DNA of 64,000 bases from Notolepis coatsorum (lineage: Eukaryota; Chordata; Actinopteri; Aulopiformes; Paralepididae), in contig OZ020589.1 in NCBI GenBank assembly GCA_963971535.1, positions 74,374,311 through 74,438,310 of the forward strand, written 5' to 3'. The position numbers were made by a program, and so were the translations under genes. A model generated the notes under the pieces. It ran no database searches, was not told where the DNA came from, and saw only the letters and a list, made by a program, of their open reading frames with translations. Every line of letters starts with the position of its first letter. Position 1 is the stretch's first letter. Below are positions 48,285 to 61,500 of the stretch, piece after piece.

Positions 48285-48882
48285 TATGTATACAGGGAGC
48301 GAAATTAAAGCCCGCCAAGCGCCATTGGCGGTCAGTTTTTACTAGAGCTGGGCATAGATCATTTTTTTTAATCTAGATTAATCTACCTGCAATCCTGGAA
48401 TTAATCTAGATTAATCTAGATTAAAATCGCGATTTTTTTTTAAATAAGTCTGCCGAAGGCATTCAAAATAGGTGTGTTCTACCCAAATAATGACCAGAGG
48501 AGGAGATTTATCCTCTCCTCTTCATCTGAGGAGTCACTAGCTGTTCTATCTCCTTGTTCAACAGCATGAACATGTCTCTTCTTTTTGTAATTTCCAGTGT
48601 TTCTTTTAAAACCAGATTTATCGTAATTTTCTGTGCCCTTCCTTTGATGCCATTAACATTGTTACACTGATATTGACAGCTCTCTCCAGTGTCAAATCAC
48701 TCTCTGTCAGTAGTTTCTTCTGTGCACCTTCATTTCTTAATCCACACACAAACCTGTCTCTCAATGTGTCTTTTAGTGAATCTCTAAATTCACAATGCTG
48801 CTGACTGGTTGCTCACACACAGACTGCTGCAGAAGCAGGTTTCTCAACAAATTCAGTGCAAGCTCAGTGTAACAGTTCCATG

Positions 48883-49009
48883 AATGAATGAATGAATGAA
48901 TGAATGAATGAATGAATGAATGAATGAAATGAATGAATGAATGAATGAATGAATGAATGAATGAATGAATGAATGAATGAATGAATGAATGAATGAATGA
49001 ATGAATGAA
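48883..49009. repeat. (TGAA)n microsatellite at a LINE tail
   Basis: About 31 units of TGAA with one 1-bp slip, adjoining an inverted LINE-X tail. It is the expanded 3'-terminal TTCA repeat of that LINE. Confidence 0.95.
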
Positions 49010-49135
49010 AACGTTATTTAACAGATTGCAGGGTACAATACAGTACGGCTCAATACATACAATTGTTAAGGGGATGCAGACCAGAGAAAGACGTTTGTCT
49101 TGTTTACATCAGGGTCCCCCATTTTCATTTCATAT
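49010..49135 (-). mobile_element. LINE-X 3' tail fragment, inverted
   Basis: The minus strand reads AATGGGGGACCC, TCTGCATCCCCTTAACAATTG, TGAGCCGTACTGTATTGTAC and then the (TTCA)n end. It matches other LINE-X tails in this window. Confidence 0.85.
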
Positions 49136-49178
49136 TGCTCCACATTGTCATTAGCCTCTTTCGTGACTGTGATGCACG

Positions 49179-49589
49179 GAGTGAATCCATAGTCACTTGC
49201 TCCTCAATAGGAAACCAACCTAGATTTACCATGAAGGACTGGTTCTGGCCGAACCGTTCGTTATACAAGTATCACAGAGAAATTACAAAGGTACTCACAG
49301 TTGCACGAGGGTTTCGGACAGAGATACGGGATGGTGCGCATGCGCTGTGATCACCCAACGGCGGAAATAATGCCGTTTTGAGCAGTTTATAAAAATAATT
49401 TAAAATGTTTATTAGCAACGCAGAGCTTTCAAACCATCCCGTATCTCTGTCCGAAACCCTCGTGCAACTGTGAGCACCTTTGAAACGTCTCTGTGATTCT
49501 TGTATAACGAACGGCTCGGCCAGAACCAGTCCTTCATGGTAAATCTAGGTTGGTTTCCTATTGAGGAGCAAGTGACTGTGGATTCACTC
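49179..49589. repeat. Inverted repeat, 156-bp arms, 99-bp spacer
   Basis: Arms 49179-49334 and 49434-49589 are complementary with about a dozen differences. Both arms, read outward to inward, give nearly the same peptide (TCSSIGNQPRFTMKDWFWP, then KVLTVARGFRTEIRDG). The similarity continues weakly some 20 bp beyond the outer ends. The arms may be two head-to-head copies of one element end, or a fold-back element. Confidence 0.85.
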
Positions 49590-50474
49590 ATGAAAGGGGC
49601 TACATTGTCATCAAACGGTCCAATATTTCCAATAACCCAAGCCATTTCTGTTGTAAATACTCACGATAGTCCAGTCGATCCTTCCTTTAGTGTGTAAAGT
49701 GGATTTCCTCCTCTTGTAGATGTTTCCAAGTGCCTCTGAATCAACGTGAGCTAACATGCTAACTCGCTAACGTTAATAATGTAAACAAAGCTTGCAACGG
49801 ACTTCTTCTTTCTTGCATTGCGCAGATTCAGACGTCCTCATCGCCGAATTGTGTTATATCCTGAGGACTTCTTTACCTCACCTGTATAACAATGATTACC
49901 GGACCACTACTTTAGTTTAACACATTATTCTGACTACAGCTCCGGTAGTGCAATCACTTCCTGGTACCACAGCTGGGAACTACGGCAAGTATTTAAGGAC
50001 AACACAGACCCAACGTTGAGAAAAAGATTAACGGCGTCAATTATATTATCGCGCGATACTAGTCTTGCGTTAATGCAGCACGTTAACGCCGTTAACGGCC
50101 TAGCTCTAGTTTTTACGTTTGGCGATTGCCACTGAGAGGTCTGCCCGCCGTGTGGCGGGTACCAAAAATAGTCATGTGAAAGCCGATCGAAAAACATGAT
50201 CCAATTCTTAGCGGAGTTCTCACTCGTTGTCTCAAGCACACAGACATGTAGCGCACTGCTCCTCCCCTCCTGCTCCTGCCCCTCCTAAACCCATGTAAAC
50301 ATAGAGGCTAGAGTCGGGCAGTCTGCTGACTGCTCTAGTGTAGTGGGAGCTAACGTTAGCTACCGTTACAAAATGACCCAGTCAACTATTCACTTTTAGT
50401 TTAATACTGAGGCATTGTCTAACGTTATACAGCCGGCTAGCTACTGATAGCTCCTGATATCAACAAATGATCCA

Positions 50475-51677
50475 GCAAGTCTAGTAGTGCTCTTCGGTTC
50501 AAATAACAAACTCAGCAAGACCGACGGCTTCTCAGTTACAGTGGGTGACAATATTGTGACAAGGAAAGATGAAATTACCTACCTGGGTTCCATCCTAGAG
50601 GCTAATCTTTCCTGTGACAAAATGGCATCCAATGTAATAAAAAAAAGTCAACCAACGAACTCGATTCTTGTACCGGATCTCCTCTCTGGTAAACAAGAAT
50701 ACCCTGAAGACTCTGGCAGGAGCACTCATTCAAGGGTACTACGACTATGCTTGCACCTCATGGTACCAAAGCACATCAAAGGCACTAAAAACCAAATTAC
50801 AAACATCTCAAAACAAACTAGTCAGACTACTGCTTGACCTGACTCCTAGAACCCACCTCACCCCTGCCCACTTTGCCAACCTAGGATGGCTTAGAGTAGA
50901 CGACAGAGTACAGCAACTTGCAATGGGCCTGGTCTACAAGATACACTACACGACCAAGGTACCCATGTACATGTCAAAATACTTCCCAAAGGTCAGTGAA
51001 TACCACGATCACAGGACACCACGAACACCAGAGGGAGCTCCACAAATCATGTGAAACCCAGATTCGGCTCAAACAAGGGACTAATCACGTTTCGCAATTA
51101 TGCCACATCAATGTGGAACGCCCTACCCAAAGCTGTAAAGGAATGTGAATCACTACCCACTTTCAAAAACACTCTCAAAGAACACCTACGGGAGACTGCA
51201 ATTCGAAACTGGCCCCTACAAATGTCCTAACCCAGTTGTACAGTAAAGACCAAGTATGGCTTTGTCAGTATTCCAATGTACAGTGTCCCCCCCTACCCAA
51301 CCCCCCCCCCCCCCCCCACCTCCAATGTACAGCCCCACCCAACCCCACCCCACCTACCCAACCTCCTCCAATGTACAGTTTCTATGTCAAATGTACACTC
51401 TTTTTCTGGATTTTTTTGTATCACAGTACAGTACTGTGCAAATACAGTACTGTATTTGCAAATCTGGTATGTCATAAATGTATAGATGTAGCAGTACTGT
51501 CTATCTGTATGTCGTGTGTGTCATATGATGAATTGAAAATGGGGGACCCTGATGTAAACAAGATGAAAGTCTTTCTCTGGTCTGCATCCCCTTAACAATT
51601 GTATGTATTGAGCTGTACTGTACTGTACGTACCCATTCTGCAATCTGTTAATAAACTTTTCAATCAATCAATCAATC
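50475..51677 (+). mobile_element. LINE-X copy B, 5'-truncated
   Basis: The plus strand carries the C-terminal part of a non-LTR reverse transcriptase: ITYLGSILEANLSCD, GYYDYACTSWYQSTSKALKTKL, LTPAHFANLGWLRVDDRVQQLAM, then NALPKAVKECESLPTFKNTLKEHL. It is split over at least three frames (breaks near 50680, 51050 and 51090). The C-rich 3' UTR and (CAAT)n end match copy A. The clade is uncertain; the tail resembles the jockey/CR1 group. It lies inside the outer hAT. Confidence 0.82.
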
Positions 51678-51716
51678 ATTGCATAATACCTCCGTTGGTT
51701 AGGTAGCTCACGTTAG

Positions 51717-51822
51717 TATAGGGGCCAGCTGCAGCGCCGGATAATCCTTGCTGGAGCTGGAGGCTACAGTATAGGGTCCAGCTGCAGCGCCGGAGAATCC
51801 TTGCTGGAGCTGGAGGCTACTC
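51717..51822. repeat. Tandem duplication, about 57-bp unit
   Basis: GGTCCAGCTGCAGCGCCGG(A)-type units containing AATCCTTGCTGGAGCTGGAGGC occur twice in direct succession within the outer hAT. Confidence 0.85.
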
Positions 51823-52060
51823 GAGTATACACACAGACAGTGGAGCTGTTTGCAGATAGCGAGCATTTTGACTTGTTGCGTGGTGGCGATGTCTCGCAGA
51901 TAATACAACTACAAGTATGATTATATAATATATATATTTTATTAAAAGAAAAATTTAAAAAAATGTGGCTGGTAAGAAATATGCGTGGCGGGTAGATTTT
52001 TCCCATCTACCTGCCACTGGCCGGTGAGTCAAAAAGTTTATTTCGCTCCGTGTATGTATA

Positions 52061-53240
52061 TCATTTGTAAGTTAAAATATTATGATCTATGGTATCAAAT
52101 GTTTTTTTCAAATCAATAAATTCCCCATTTGTGTATTTCTTACTGTCTATTGCTGTTGTGATTTCTTCCATGGTTTTCGTTAAAGGGGAACTATCTTATA
52201 AATGGCCTTTTTGAGTGTTTAGCATTGTTTCCTAGCTATGTGAACTTAATATGATCTATGTCTCAAAATTCTCATATTGGCGCATTCTTCCAATTCTCCT
52301 CTCACAATATTCACCCTCACTGAACTGAGTCGTTTGAAAATGTGCCTATATGTGATGTCATATAGTCACTGCTGCATGTTAATGTTCAGGGGGGCCGGCA
52401 CGGTGCCGTGGTTTAGGAGCCCAGGCTCAAAACGGCTCGAGATCTTGAGGTAGAAAAATGCTGTTTTTGAGGACTTGATTAGAAATACAAAACAATGAAT
52501 AAAAAAAATATATATATTACAGAGGTGTTCCATAGACTCACAGGAATTGTGTAAAAGTGCCCAAATAGTGAAAGAAATAGTAAAATAGTTCCCCTTTAAT
52601 GCTAAAGCTGTAGATCTATTTGTCCAAAAGCCATATTGACTTTCACTCAACAAGCTATTCTTTTCAATAAAAGTACAACATTTTAGATTTCTTTCAAGCA
52701 TGTTTTAAAAAGTGGAATAGCTTTGCTATTTTCATTCTGTCTGGAAATATATCATTCTGAAAAGAAAGATACAAAATATAGCTTAGAGGTTTAATTATAC
52801 AATCAATAGTTGTATTGTTTTTGGATTATGCTACAATGGATCTAATTTCATTTTCACTCACCTCTCCAAGAAACATAGACTGCAACACTTTACTTCCCCT
52901 ATTCCAGCCTCCCTCTGTTTGGCCATCATTATGTTATTTAATAGAGTTTGCAAGATTTGGCCCAACATTTACAAAAAAGGAATTTTATTCATTGACCACT
53001 TCATTCATGTTTTTCACAACCATATTACTGTTATTAATGAAATTATTGGGAAGTCCTGTTATTATTTATTTATCTATTGTTCAATATTTTCCAAGTCCCT
53101 TTGATATTGTTTTTATTTTATTTTAACATTTTATTATAATATTCTTTCTTGGCTTTCTTGTTATAATTGTAAATGTCTTTTTGTAAACCTTGTATTGCTT
53201 TTCAGCTGCCTTTTTTCTGAATTTTATTAAATCTCTGTGA
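52061..53240 (-). mobile_element. Decayed LINE-D reverse transcriptase, N-terminal part
   Basis: On the minus strand the reading shows ENEIRSIV and FPDRMKIAKLF, then SLLSESQYGFWTNRSTALAL up to the small element at 52595. Beyond it comes MEEITTAIDSKKYTNGEFIDLKKTFDTIDHNIL, up to the outer hAT at 52060. Several stops and frame changes are present, for example in the 52750-52860 region. This is an old jockey- or CR1-group LINE that served as the landing ground for most later insertions at 47-53 kb. Confidence 0.75.
52184..52595. mobile_element. Small inverted-repeat element (TTAA-flanked MITE)
   Basis: Ends AGGGGAACTAT and ATAGTTCCCCT are perfectly inverted, each flanked by TTAA (52180-52183 and 52596-52599). 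The LINE-D reading is continuous across the two outer edges if one TTAA is counted. The TTAA target suggests piggyBac; a Harbinger-type 3-bp TAA target would fit the same bases. The 412-bp body has no open frame of note. Confidence 0.82.
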
Positions 53241-53982
53241 AGTTAGTTTTTCTTATTATATATATATATATATATATCAAGTCAAGTCAAGTCAAGAGTT
53301 TTAATTGTCATTTAAAACATTTCAGTATACAATGAAATGCGGGTGGTCTTGCCCGCAACGATGTGCGCAGTGGTGCAGTGGCAAATTGACAGTAGGTCAA
53401 ACGCTCCACGCGCGTGCGCGCGCATGCACAGTTTTTTTTGGCTGCTCTCGTCCTGCAGCTGGATACTATTGCCTCACAGCGCGGCCGTCAGCGCGCGGCC
53501 CAGAGAGCGCCGCTGGCTCTGCGGCTCTGCAGCTGCATGCTTCTCCGGGAGTCCGGTTGGATAAGTAAAAAGCGATTGCGCGTACTTCAGCCTCAGTGAC
53601 CGAGGTATAACGCCGTTATACCGAGTTATACCAGCACTGCAACACTGAATACAGTGGTACAACATATAATAGAATCCAATAAAAAAAAAAACATTGTGCA
53701 ATAAACAGGTAACAGGTAACATGGTGTGACATCTCGGTATCTGTACATAGTTATTTACAGAGCATATAGGACATGCTAGGTAGCTTTGGTAGTGCAATAC
53801 ACTGTTCCTGTTATTCTAATTTAAAGTGGCCTTTCCTTTTGGCCATAAGTGTGCGGCATGAGTGTGTGCCCGCTCATGTTAAAGTGTTAAGTGGCTGCTA
53901 GTGTGTGTGAGCGTGCACAGCGTGCGTGTCGTGTGTGTGTTCATGTGTGCTTGTGTGTGGATAGTTCAGTGTTCTGTGGCAC

Positions 53983-55371
53983 TCAATGTTCATTGTTCAG
54001 GGCTCTGATGGCCTGGGGGAAGAAGCTGAGCCTAAGCCGCTCTGTCCTAGTAGCTGGGGTTCGCAGGCGTCTGCCTGACCTCAGCAGCTGGAACAGGCTG
54101 TTATTGGGGTGGTGAGGGTCTTTCATTATCCTGCAGGCGCTGGATTTGCACCTCTTGTTGTATAGAACCTGCAGGGGAGGTAGTGCAATACCCGTGGTAC
54201 GCTCGGCTGAGCGCACCACTCTCTGTAGGGCCTTCTTGTCTTGTGCCGTGCTGTTTCCATACCAGGCAGTGATGTTTCCGGTCAAGATGCTCTCTACAGC
54301 TCCTGAGTAGAAGGACTGGAGTATCTTCCCCGATACTCTGAACTTCCTTAACTGTCTCAGGTGGTAGAGGCGCTGTTTCGCCTTCTTTACTACTGTGTCT
54401 ATGTGTGTTGACCATGTCAGATCCTCTGAGATGTGGACCCCCAGGTACTTAAAGCTGCTCACCCTGTCCACGGTAGCCCCGTTAATCATCAGTGGTGTGT
54501 GTGTCTCCTGCTGTCCTCTGCTATAATCCACGATCAGCTCCTTGGTTTTACCAATGTTCAGGAGCAGGCTGTTGTCCTGGCACCAGCGTTCCAGTACCTC
54601 AACCTCCTCCCGGTAGGCCTTCTCGTCGTTGTCCGAGATCAGCCCCACCACCACCGTGTCGTCTGCGAACTTCACTATGGAGTTGGAGCTGAACTTGGCC
54701 ACACAGTCGTGTGTGTAGAGTGAGTACAGCAGGGGGCTTAGAACACAGCCCTGGGGGGACCCGATGCTCAGGGTGATGGTGTTGGAGGTCTGACTCCCCA
54801 CCCTGACCGCCTGGGGTCTTTCACTCAGAAAGTCCAGTACCCAGGCGCTCAGGGCGGAGCTCAGACCCAGCTCGATCAGCTTGTCCACCAGTCTGGTGGG
54901 GACTATGGTGTTGAACGCTGAGCTGTAGTCAATGAACAACAGTCTCACATAGCCCCCCTTCTGATGGTCAAGGTGGGAGAGGGTGCTGTGCAGTACCTGG
55001 GAGACCGCGTCGTCAGTGGACCTGTTTGTCCTGTATGCAAATTGCATAGGGTCCATATCACTGGGGAGGGAGGCACAAATGTGGTCCTTGACCAGCCTCT
55101 CAAAACATTTCATGACCACAGAGGTGAGTGCCACCGGTCTGTAGTCATTTGGACATGTTGGGGAGGGTTTCTTCGGTACAGGGATGATGGTAGACATCTT
55201 GAAGCAGGCAGGGACCACTGACTCCGCCAGGGATTGATTAAATATGGCGGTGAACACCGGGGCAAGCTGGTTGGCACAGGACTTAAGTATGCGTCCTGTT
55301 ATACCATCTGGGCCAGCAGCCTTCCTGGTGTTCACCTGCATAAATGCTCTTCTCACACTGTGTACCGTCAA
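53983..55371 (-). pseudogene. Rex1-like LINE reverse transcriptase
   Basis: A 462-codon open frame covers fingers to tail: INTRKAAGPDG-like start (VNTRKAAGPDGITG), YRPVALTSVVMKCFERLV, MQFAYRTNRSTDDAV, IDYSSAFNTIVP, SPQGCVLSPLLYSLYTHD, catalytic box FADD, KYLGVHISEDLTW, ESILTGNITAWYGN and FFPQAIRALNN at the end. The region is free of breaks and could encode an active-looking domain, but it is out of frame with its own endonuclease because of the deletion just upstream. The ATG listed is not native; the frame enters from upstream. Confidence 0.9.
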
Positions 55372-56467
55372 GGAGAGAGCGTCCCCGCCCCCCCGCGGAT
55401 GCCCCCCCCTCGAGTGCGTCCTGAAGCGTGGCCTCTGATTGGTCGTCCCATTTTTTTACCTCACGTGACACGACGGCGTCACGTGATCTCTGTTTATATG
55501 CAGGGACCAGCAAGATGGCGGCATGATCCAACGTGTTTGTTGCTCCCGCTAATGGTGGAGCCGGTACAGCCTTGTATCTGGCTCTGAACGGGGTGTAACA
55601 GTGGTCGAGTGTATTTCCTCCCCTTGTGGAGCAGACGATGTGCTGGAAGAAAGACGGCATGACTTTCTTCAGATTCGCCTGGTTGAAGTCCCCGGCTACG
55701 ATCATGGCTGCGTCCGGATGCTTGATCTGGTGTGCGTTCAGATGTTCGTGTAGTTCCCCTAACGCCCTGCCGACGTTCGCCTGGGGGTGGATGTACACTG
55801 CAGTCATGATCACTGCAGTGAATTCGCGCGGAAGATGGAACGGGCGACATTGGATCGTGAGGTGTTCCATGTCGGGAGAGCATGAACGGGAGAGTATCTT
55901 CACCTCCCCGGGGCTAGTCCAGCCGTTGTTGGTCATAAGGCATAGCCCCCCGCCGATGCTCTTCCTGGAGGCTTCTGTACGGTCCGCTCTGAAGATGGTG
56001 AAGGAGTTGGAGGGAGAGATGCTGTGATCGAGAGTCACTGTTTTCAGCCAGGTCTCCGTGAAGCACAGGATATTGCATTCCTTCATCTCTCGCTGGAATC
56101 AAACCCGCGCTCGTAAATCATCCATCTTACTCTCTAGCGAACGAGCATTCGCCAGGAAGATAGATGGAATAGCCGGACGGTAAGCAGATTTCCTTAATCT
56201 TAATCTGATCCCGCTTCTCTTCCCCCTGTGTTTCTTCTTTGTCTTGCGGCCGTCTTTGTCTCCCGCGTTGTCTTTGTCTCGTCTGATCTCCGTTGGCCAT
56301 TCTTGGCATGATAAAGTGTCTCTAAACTCCTCTTTGAGTCGGGAGTTTAGGTCACTAAGTGACTGGCGGTCGTACGATGTCCCCGCCAGTGATGCTTCTA
56401 TAAAAAAAGTAGTAAAAACAAACATAATAACTAAAAATGTGCACATTCGTTGCTGAGCAAAACCCAT
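55372..56467 (-). pseudogene. Rex1-like LINE N-terminal and endonuclease region
   Basis: From an ATG at 56467 the reading MGFAQQRMCTFLVIMFVFTTFF is strongly hydrophobic, like a signal peptide. A basic stretch follows (KKKHRGKRSGIRLRLR), then IFLANARSLESKMDDLRARV. A stop or frame change near 56099 separates this from the endonuclease core (LCFTETWL, VYIHPQANVG, VAGDFNQANL, TLDHCYTPFR, LDHAAILLVPAYK). The reading leaves the family sequence after SEATLQDALE near 55430, where the deletion begins. The hydrophobic N-terminus may be upstream non-coding sequence. Confidence 0.8.
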
Positions 56468-56512
56468 GGCGACTGACTTCGGGTCACGCCAAGGTCAGTC
56501 GCCATATATATA

Positions 56513-59224
56513 TGTAACGGTTGTGACAACGTCACCTCAAACTTCGATGCCCCAAGTGGGAGAGTGAGAGTGAGAGTGAGTTTAACCCATAGCACCGCTA
56601 CTCACCCCAGCCCTTCTTGACTGCGCTTCACGATACCATCCGTTACACTCACCCTCTCAAACTCACTCCACTCCACCCAAGGCATCCGGGTCACGGCACC
56701 ACGTGTAGCCGGTGTGATCTTACTCTGCATTGTGTTTTTCGATTCAACCCCTGTTAAGGGATCGCCCTGAGTGGGAGTTGAACCCCGGTCTCCCGCCTCG
56801 CGGGCGGCATCACAGACCACTATACCAAGAGGTGAATTCACTACTTCGCAACGTGTCTGTCTTTGAGGATGTGAGAGTGGGTTTAACCCATAGCACCGCT
56901 ACTCACCCCAGCCCTTCTTGACTGCGCTTCACGATACCATCCATTACACTCACCCTCTCAAACTCACTCCACTCCACCCAAGGCACTTCGATGCTCCGAG
57001 TGGGAGTCGAACCCCGGTCTCCCACACCGCAGGCAGCAACACAGACCGCTATACCAAGAGGTGAATCCACTTCTAAGTGCTGGGTCTATGTGTCTTTTGA
57101 GGATGTGAGAGTGAGTTTAACCCATAGCACCGCTACTCACCCCAGCCCTTCTTGACTGCGCTTCACGATACCATCCGTTACACTCACCCTCTCAAACTCA
57201 CTCCACTCCACCCAAGGCATCCGGGTCAATTGGCACCATTGTAACGGTTGTGACAACGTCACCTCAAACTTCGATGCCCCAAGTGGGAGTCGAACCCCGG
57301 TCTCCCACACCGCGGGCAGCAACACAGACTGCTATACCAAGAGGTGAATCCACTTCTAAGTAATGGGTTTATGCGTTTTTTGAGGATGTGAGAGTGAGTT
57401 TAACCCATAGCACCGCTACTCACCCCAGCCCTTCTTGACTGCGCTTCACGATACCATCCGTTACACTCACCCTCTCAAACTCACTCCACTCCACCCAAGG
57501 CATCCGGGTCACGGCACCATTGTAACGGTTGTGACAACGTCACCTCAAACTTCGATGCCCCGAGTGGGAGTCAAACCCCGGTCTCCCACACCGCAGGCAG
57601 CAACACAGACCGCTATACCAAGAGGTGAATCCACTTCTAAGTGCTGGGTCTATGCGTCTTTTGAGGATGTGAGAGTGAGTTTAACCCATAGCACAGCTAC
57701 TCACCCCAGCCCTTCTTGACTGCGCTTCACGATACCATCCGTTACACTCACCCTCTCAAACTCACTCCACTCCACCCAAGGCATCCGGGTCAATCGGCAC
57801 CATTGTAACGGTTGTGACAACGTCACCTCAAACTTCGATGACCCGAGTGGGAGACGAACCCCGGTCTCCCACACTGCAGGCAGCAACACACCCGAGTGGG
57901 AGACGAACCCCGGTCTCCCACACTGCAGGCAGCAACACAGACCGCTATACCAAGAGGTGAATCCACTTCTAAGTAATGGGTGTATGCGTCTTTTGAGGAT
58001 GTGAGAGTGAGTTTAACCCATAGCACCGCTACTCACCCCAGCCCTTCTTGACTGCGCTTCACGATACCATCCGTTACACTCACCCTCTCAAACTCACTCC
58101 ACTCCACCCAAGGCATCCGGGTCACGGCACCACGTGTAGCTAATGTGATCTTACTCTGCATTGTGTTTTTCGATTCGACCCCTGTTAAGGGATCGTCCTG
58201 AGTGGGAGTTGAACCCCGGTCTCCCACGCCGCAGGCAGCAACACAGACCGCTATACCAAGAGGTGAATCCACTTCTAAGTAATGGGTGTATGCGTCTTTT
58301 GAGGATGTGAGAGTGAGCTTAACCCATAGCACCGCTACTCACCCCAGCCCTTCTTGACTGCGCTTCACGATACCATCCGTTACACTCTCCCTCTCAAACT
58401 CACTCCACTCCACCCAAGGCATCCGGGTCACGGCACCACGTGTAGCCGGTGTGATCTTACTCTGCATTGTGTTTTTCGATTCGACCCCTGTTAAGGGATC
58501 GCCCTGAGTGGGAGTTGAACCCCGGTCTCCCGCGTTGCGGGCGGCATCACAGACCACTATACCAAGAGGTGAATTCACTACTTCGCAACGTGTCTGTCTT
58601 TGAGGATGTGAGAGTGAGTTTAACCCATAGCACCGCTACTCACCCCAGCCCTTCTTGACTGCGCTTCACGATACCATCCGTTACACTCACCCTCTCAAAC
58701 TCACTCCACTCCACCCAAGGCACTTCAATGCTCCGAATGGGAGTCAAACCCCGGTCTCCCACACCGCAGGCAACAACACAGACCACTATACCAAGAGGTG
58801 AATCCACTTCTTGCTATTGAGTCTGGATGCCTCTGGGGAGTGAGTTTACTTGCAGTACCGCTTAACGTCCACAGCCACTTCACTTACTGTCCCTCGTGAC
58901 TGTGGATAGACTGCGGTACCTCCGTTACACTCACCCCCCTAAACTCACTCCACCCAGGGCATCCGGGTCACGGCACCATGTGTAGCCGGTGTGATCTTAC
59001 TCTGCATTGTGTTTTTCTATTCAACCCCTGTTAAGGGATCGCCCTGAGTGGGAGTTGAACGCCGGTCTCCCGCGTCACGGGCGGCATCACAGACCACTAT
59101 ACCAAGAGGTGAATTCACTACTTCGCAACGTGTCTGTCTTTGAGGATGTGAGAGTGAGTTTAACCCATAGCACGCTACTCACCCCAGCCCTTCTTGACTG
59201 CGCTTCACGATACCATCCGTTACA
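56513..59224. repeat. Tandem array of about nine tRNA-Asp-like units
   Basis: Nine units (about 230-330 bp apart) each hold, on the minus strand, a tRNA-like block with A-box-like TGGTATAGCGG and B-box GGTTCGACTCC or GGTTCAACTCC. The blocks lie at about 56770-56834, 56998-57064, 57281-57347, 57561-57627, 57891-57959 (with a partial copy at 57843-57890), 58200-58265, 58505-58571, 58738-58801 and 59045-59111. Each is followed by a shared segment (CAGCCCTTCTTGACTGCGC on the plus strand). From memory the block resembles tRNA-Asp, but the stems are degenerate. The array starts TGTAACGG, ends CCGTTACA, and is flanked by TATATATA on both sides. Long units have an extra insert with ACCCCTGTTAAGGGATCG. 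Confidence 0.85.
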
Positions 59225-59232
59225 TATATATA

Positions 59233-61300
<2,068 letters not shown>

Positions 61301-61500
61301 NNNNNNNNNNNNNNNNNNNNNNNNNNNNNNNNNNNNNNNNNNNNNNNNNNNNNNNNNNNNNNNNNNNNNNNNNNNNNNNNNNNNNNNNNNNNNNNNNNNN
61401 NNNNNNNNNNNNNNNNNNNNNNNNNNNNNNNNNNNNNNNNNNNNNNNNNNNNNNNNNNNNNNNNNNNNNNNNNNNNNNNNNNNNNNNNNNNNNNNNNNNN
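61301..61500. other. Assembly gap (200 N)
   Basis: Exactly 200 unknown bases. A round number suggests a placeholder, not a measured length. Confidence 0.99.

Larger units (their letters stand above)
48343..50108. mobile_element. hAT element, TAGAGSTGGGC family, copy 2
   Basis: Inverted ends TAGAGCTGGGC and GGCCTAGCTCTA are flanked by a perfect 8-bp duplication GTTTTTAC (48335-48342 and 50109-50116), inside the outer hAT. Its first 150 bp and last 80 bp match copy 1 at 26018-26729 (TCTAGATTAA words; GTTAACG words). It is 1766 bp long because it holds a LINE-X tail, a long inverted repeat and other sequence. Confidence 0.92.
48293..52052. mobile_element. Outer hAT element of the nested stack
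   Basis: Diverged inverted ends (CAGGGAGCGAAATTAA and TTTATTTCGCTCCGTG) are flanked by a perfect 8-bp duplication TATGTATA (48285-48292 and 52053-52060). It splits the decayed LINE-D. Its own sequence shows at 48293-48342, 50109-50475 and 51678-52052; the rest is a second hAT and a LINE. No transposase is recognised, so it was probably non-autonomous. Its interior shares a segment with 33710-33810. Confidence 0.88.
53277..56505 (-). mobile_element. Rex1-like LINE, long copy with internal deletion
   Basis: The 3' end is a CTTGA repeat (CAAGT on the plus strand, 53279-53300) next to a TA tract. The 3' UTR runs to 53982, reverse transcriptase lies at 55371-53983 and endonuclease upstream to 56467. 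The 5' end at about 56505 forms a 12-bp hairpin. A TATATATA site and the tRNA-like array adjoin it. The copy is short by roughly 500-600 bp between endonuclease and reverse transcriptase compared with the family layout I recall. Confidence 0.85.

Noticed and set aside
56602-58578. Repeated minus-strand frames ending RSQEGLG as a protein family
   Set aside because: The same frame recurs only because the array unit recurs; it spans the tRNA-like block and has no constraint that I can see.
56513-59224. CRISPR-like array or functional tRNA gene cluster
   Set aside because: Unit length, variable spacing and eukaryotic context exclude CRISPR. The tRNA-like stems are too degenerate and the anticodon loops vary, so working tRNA genes are unlikely.
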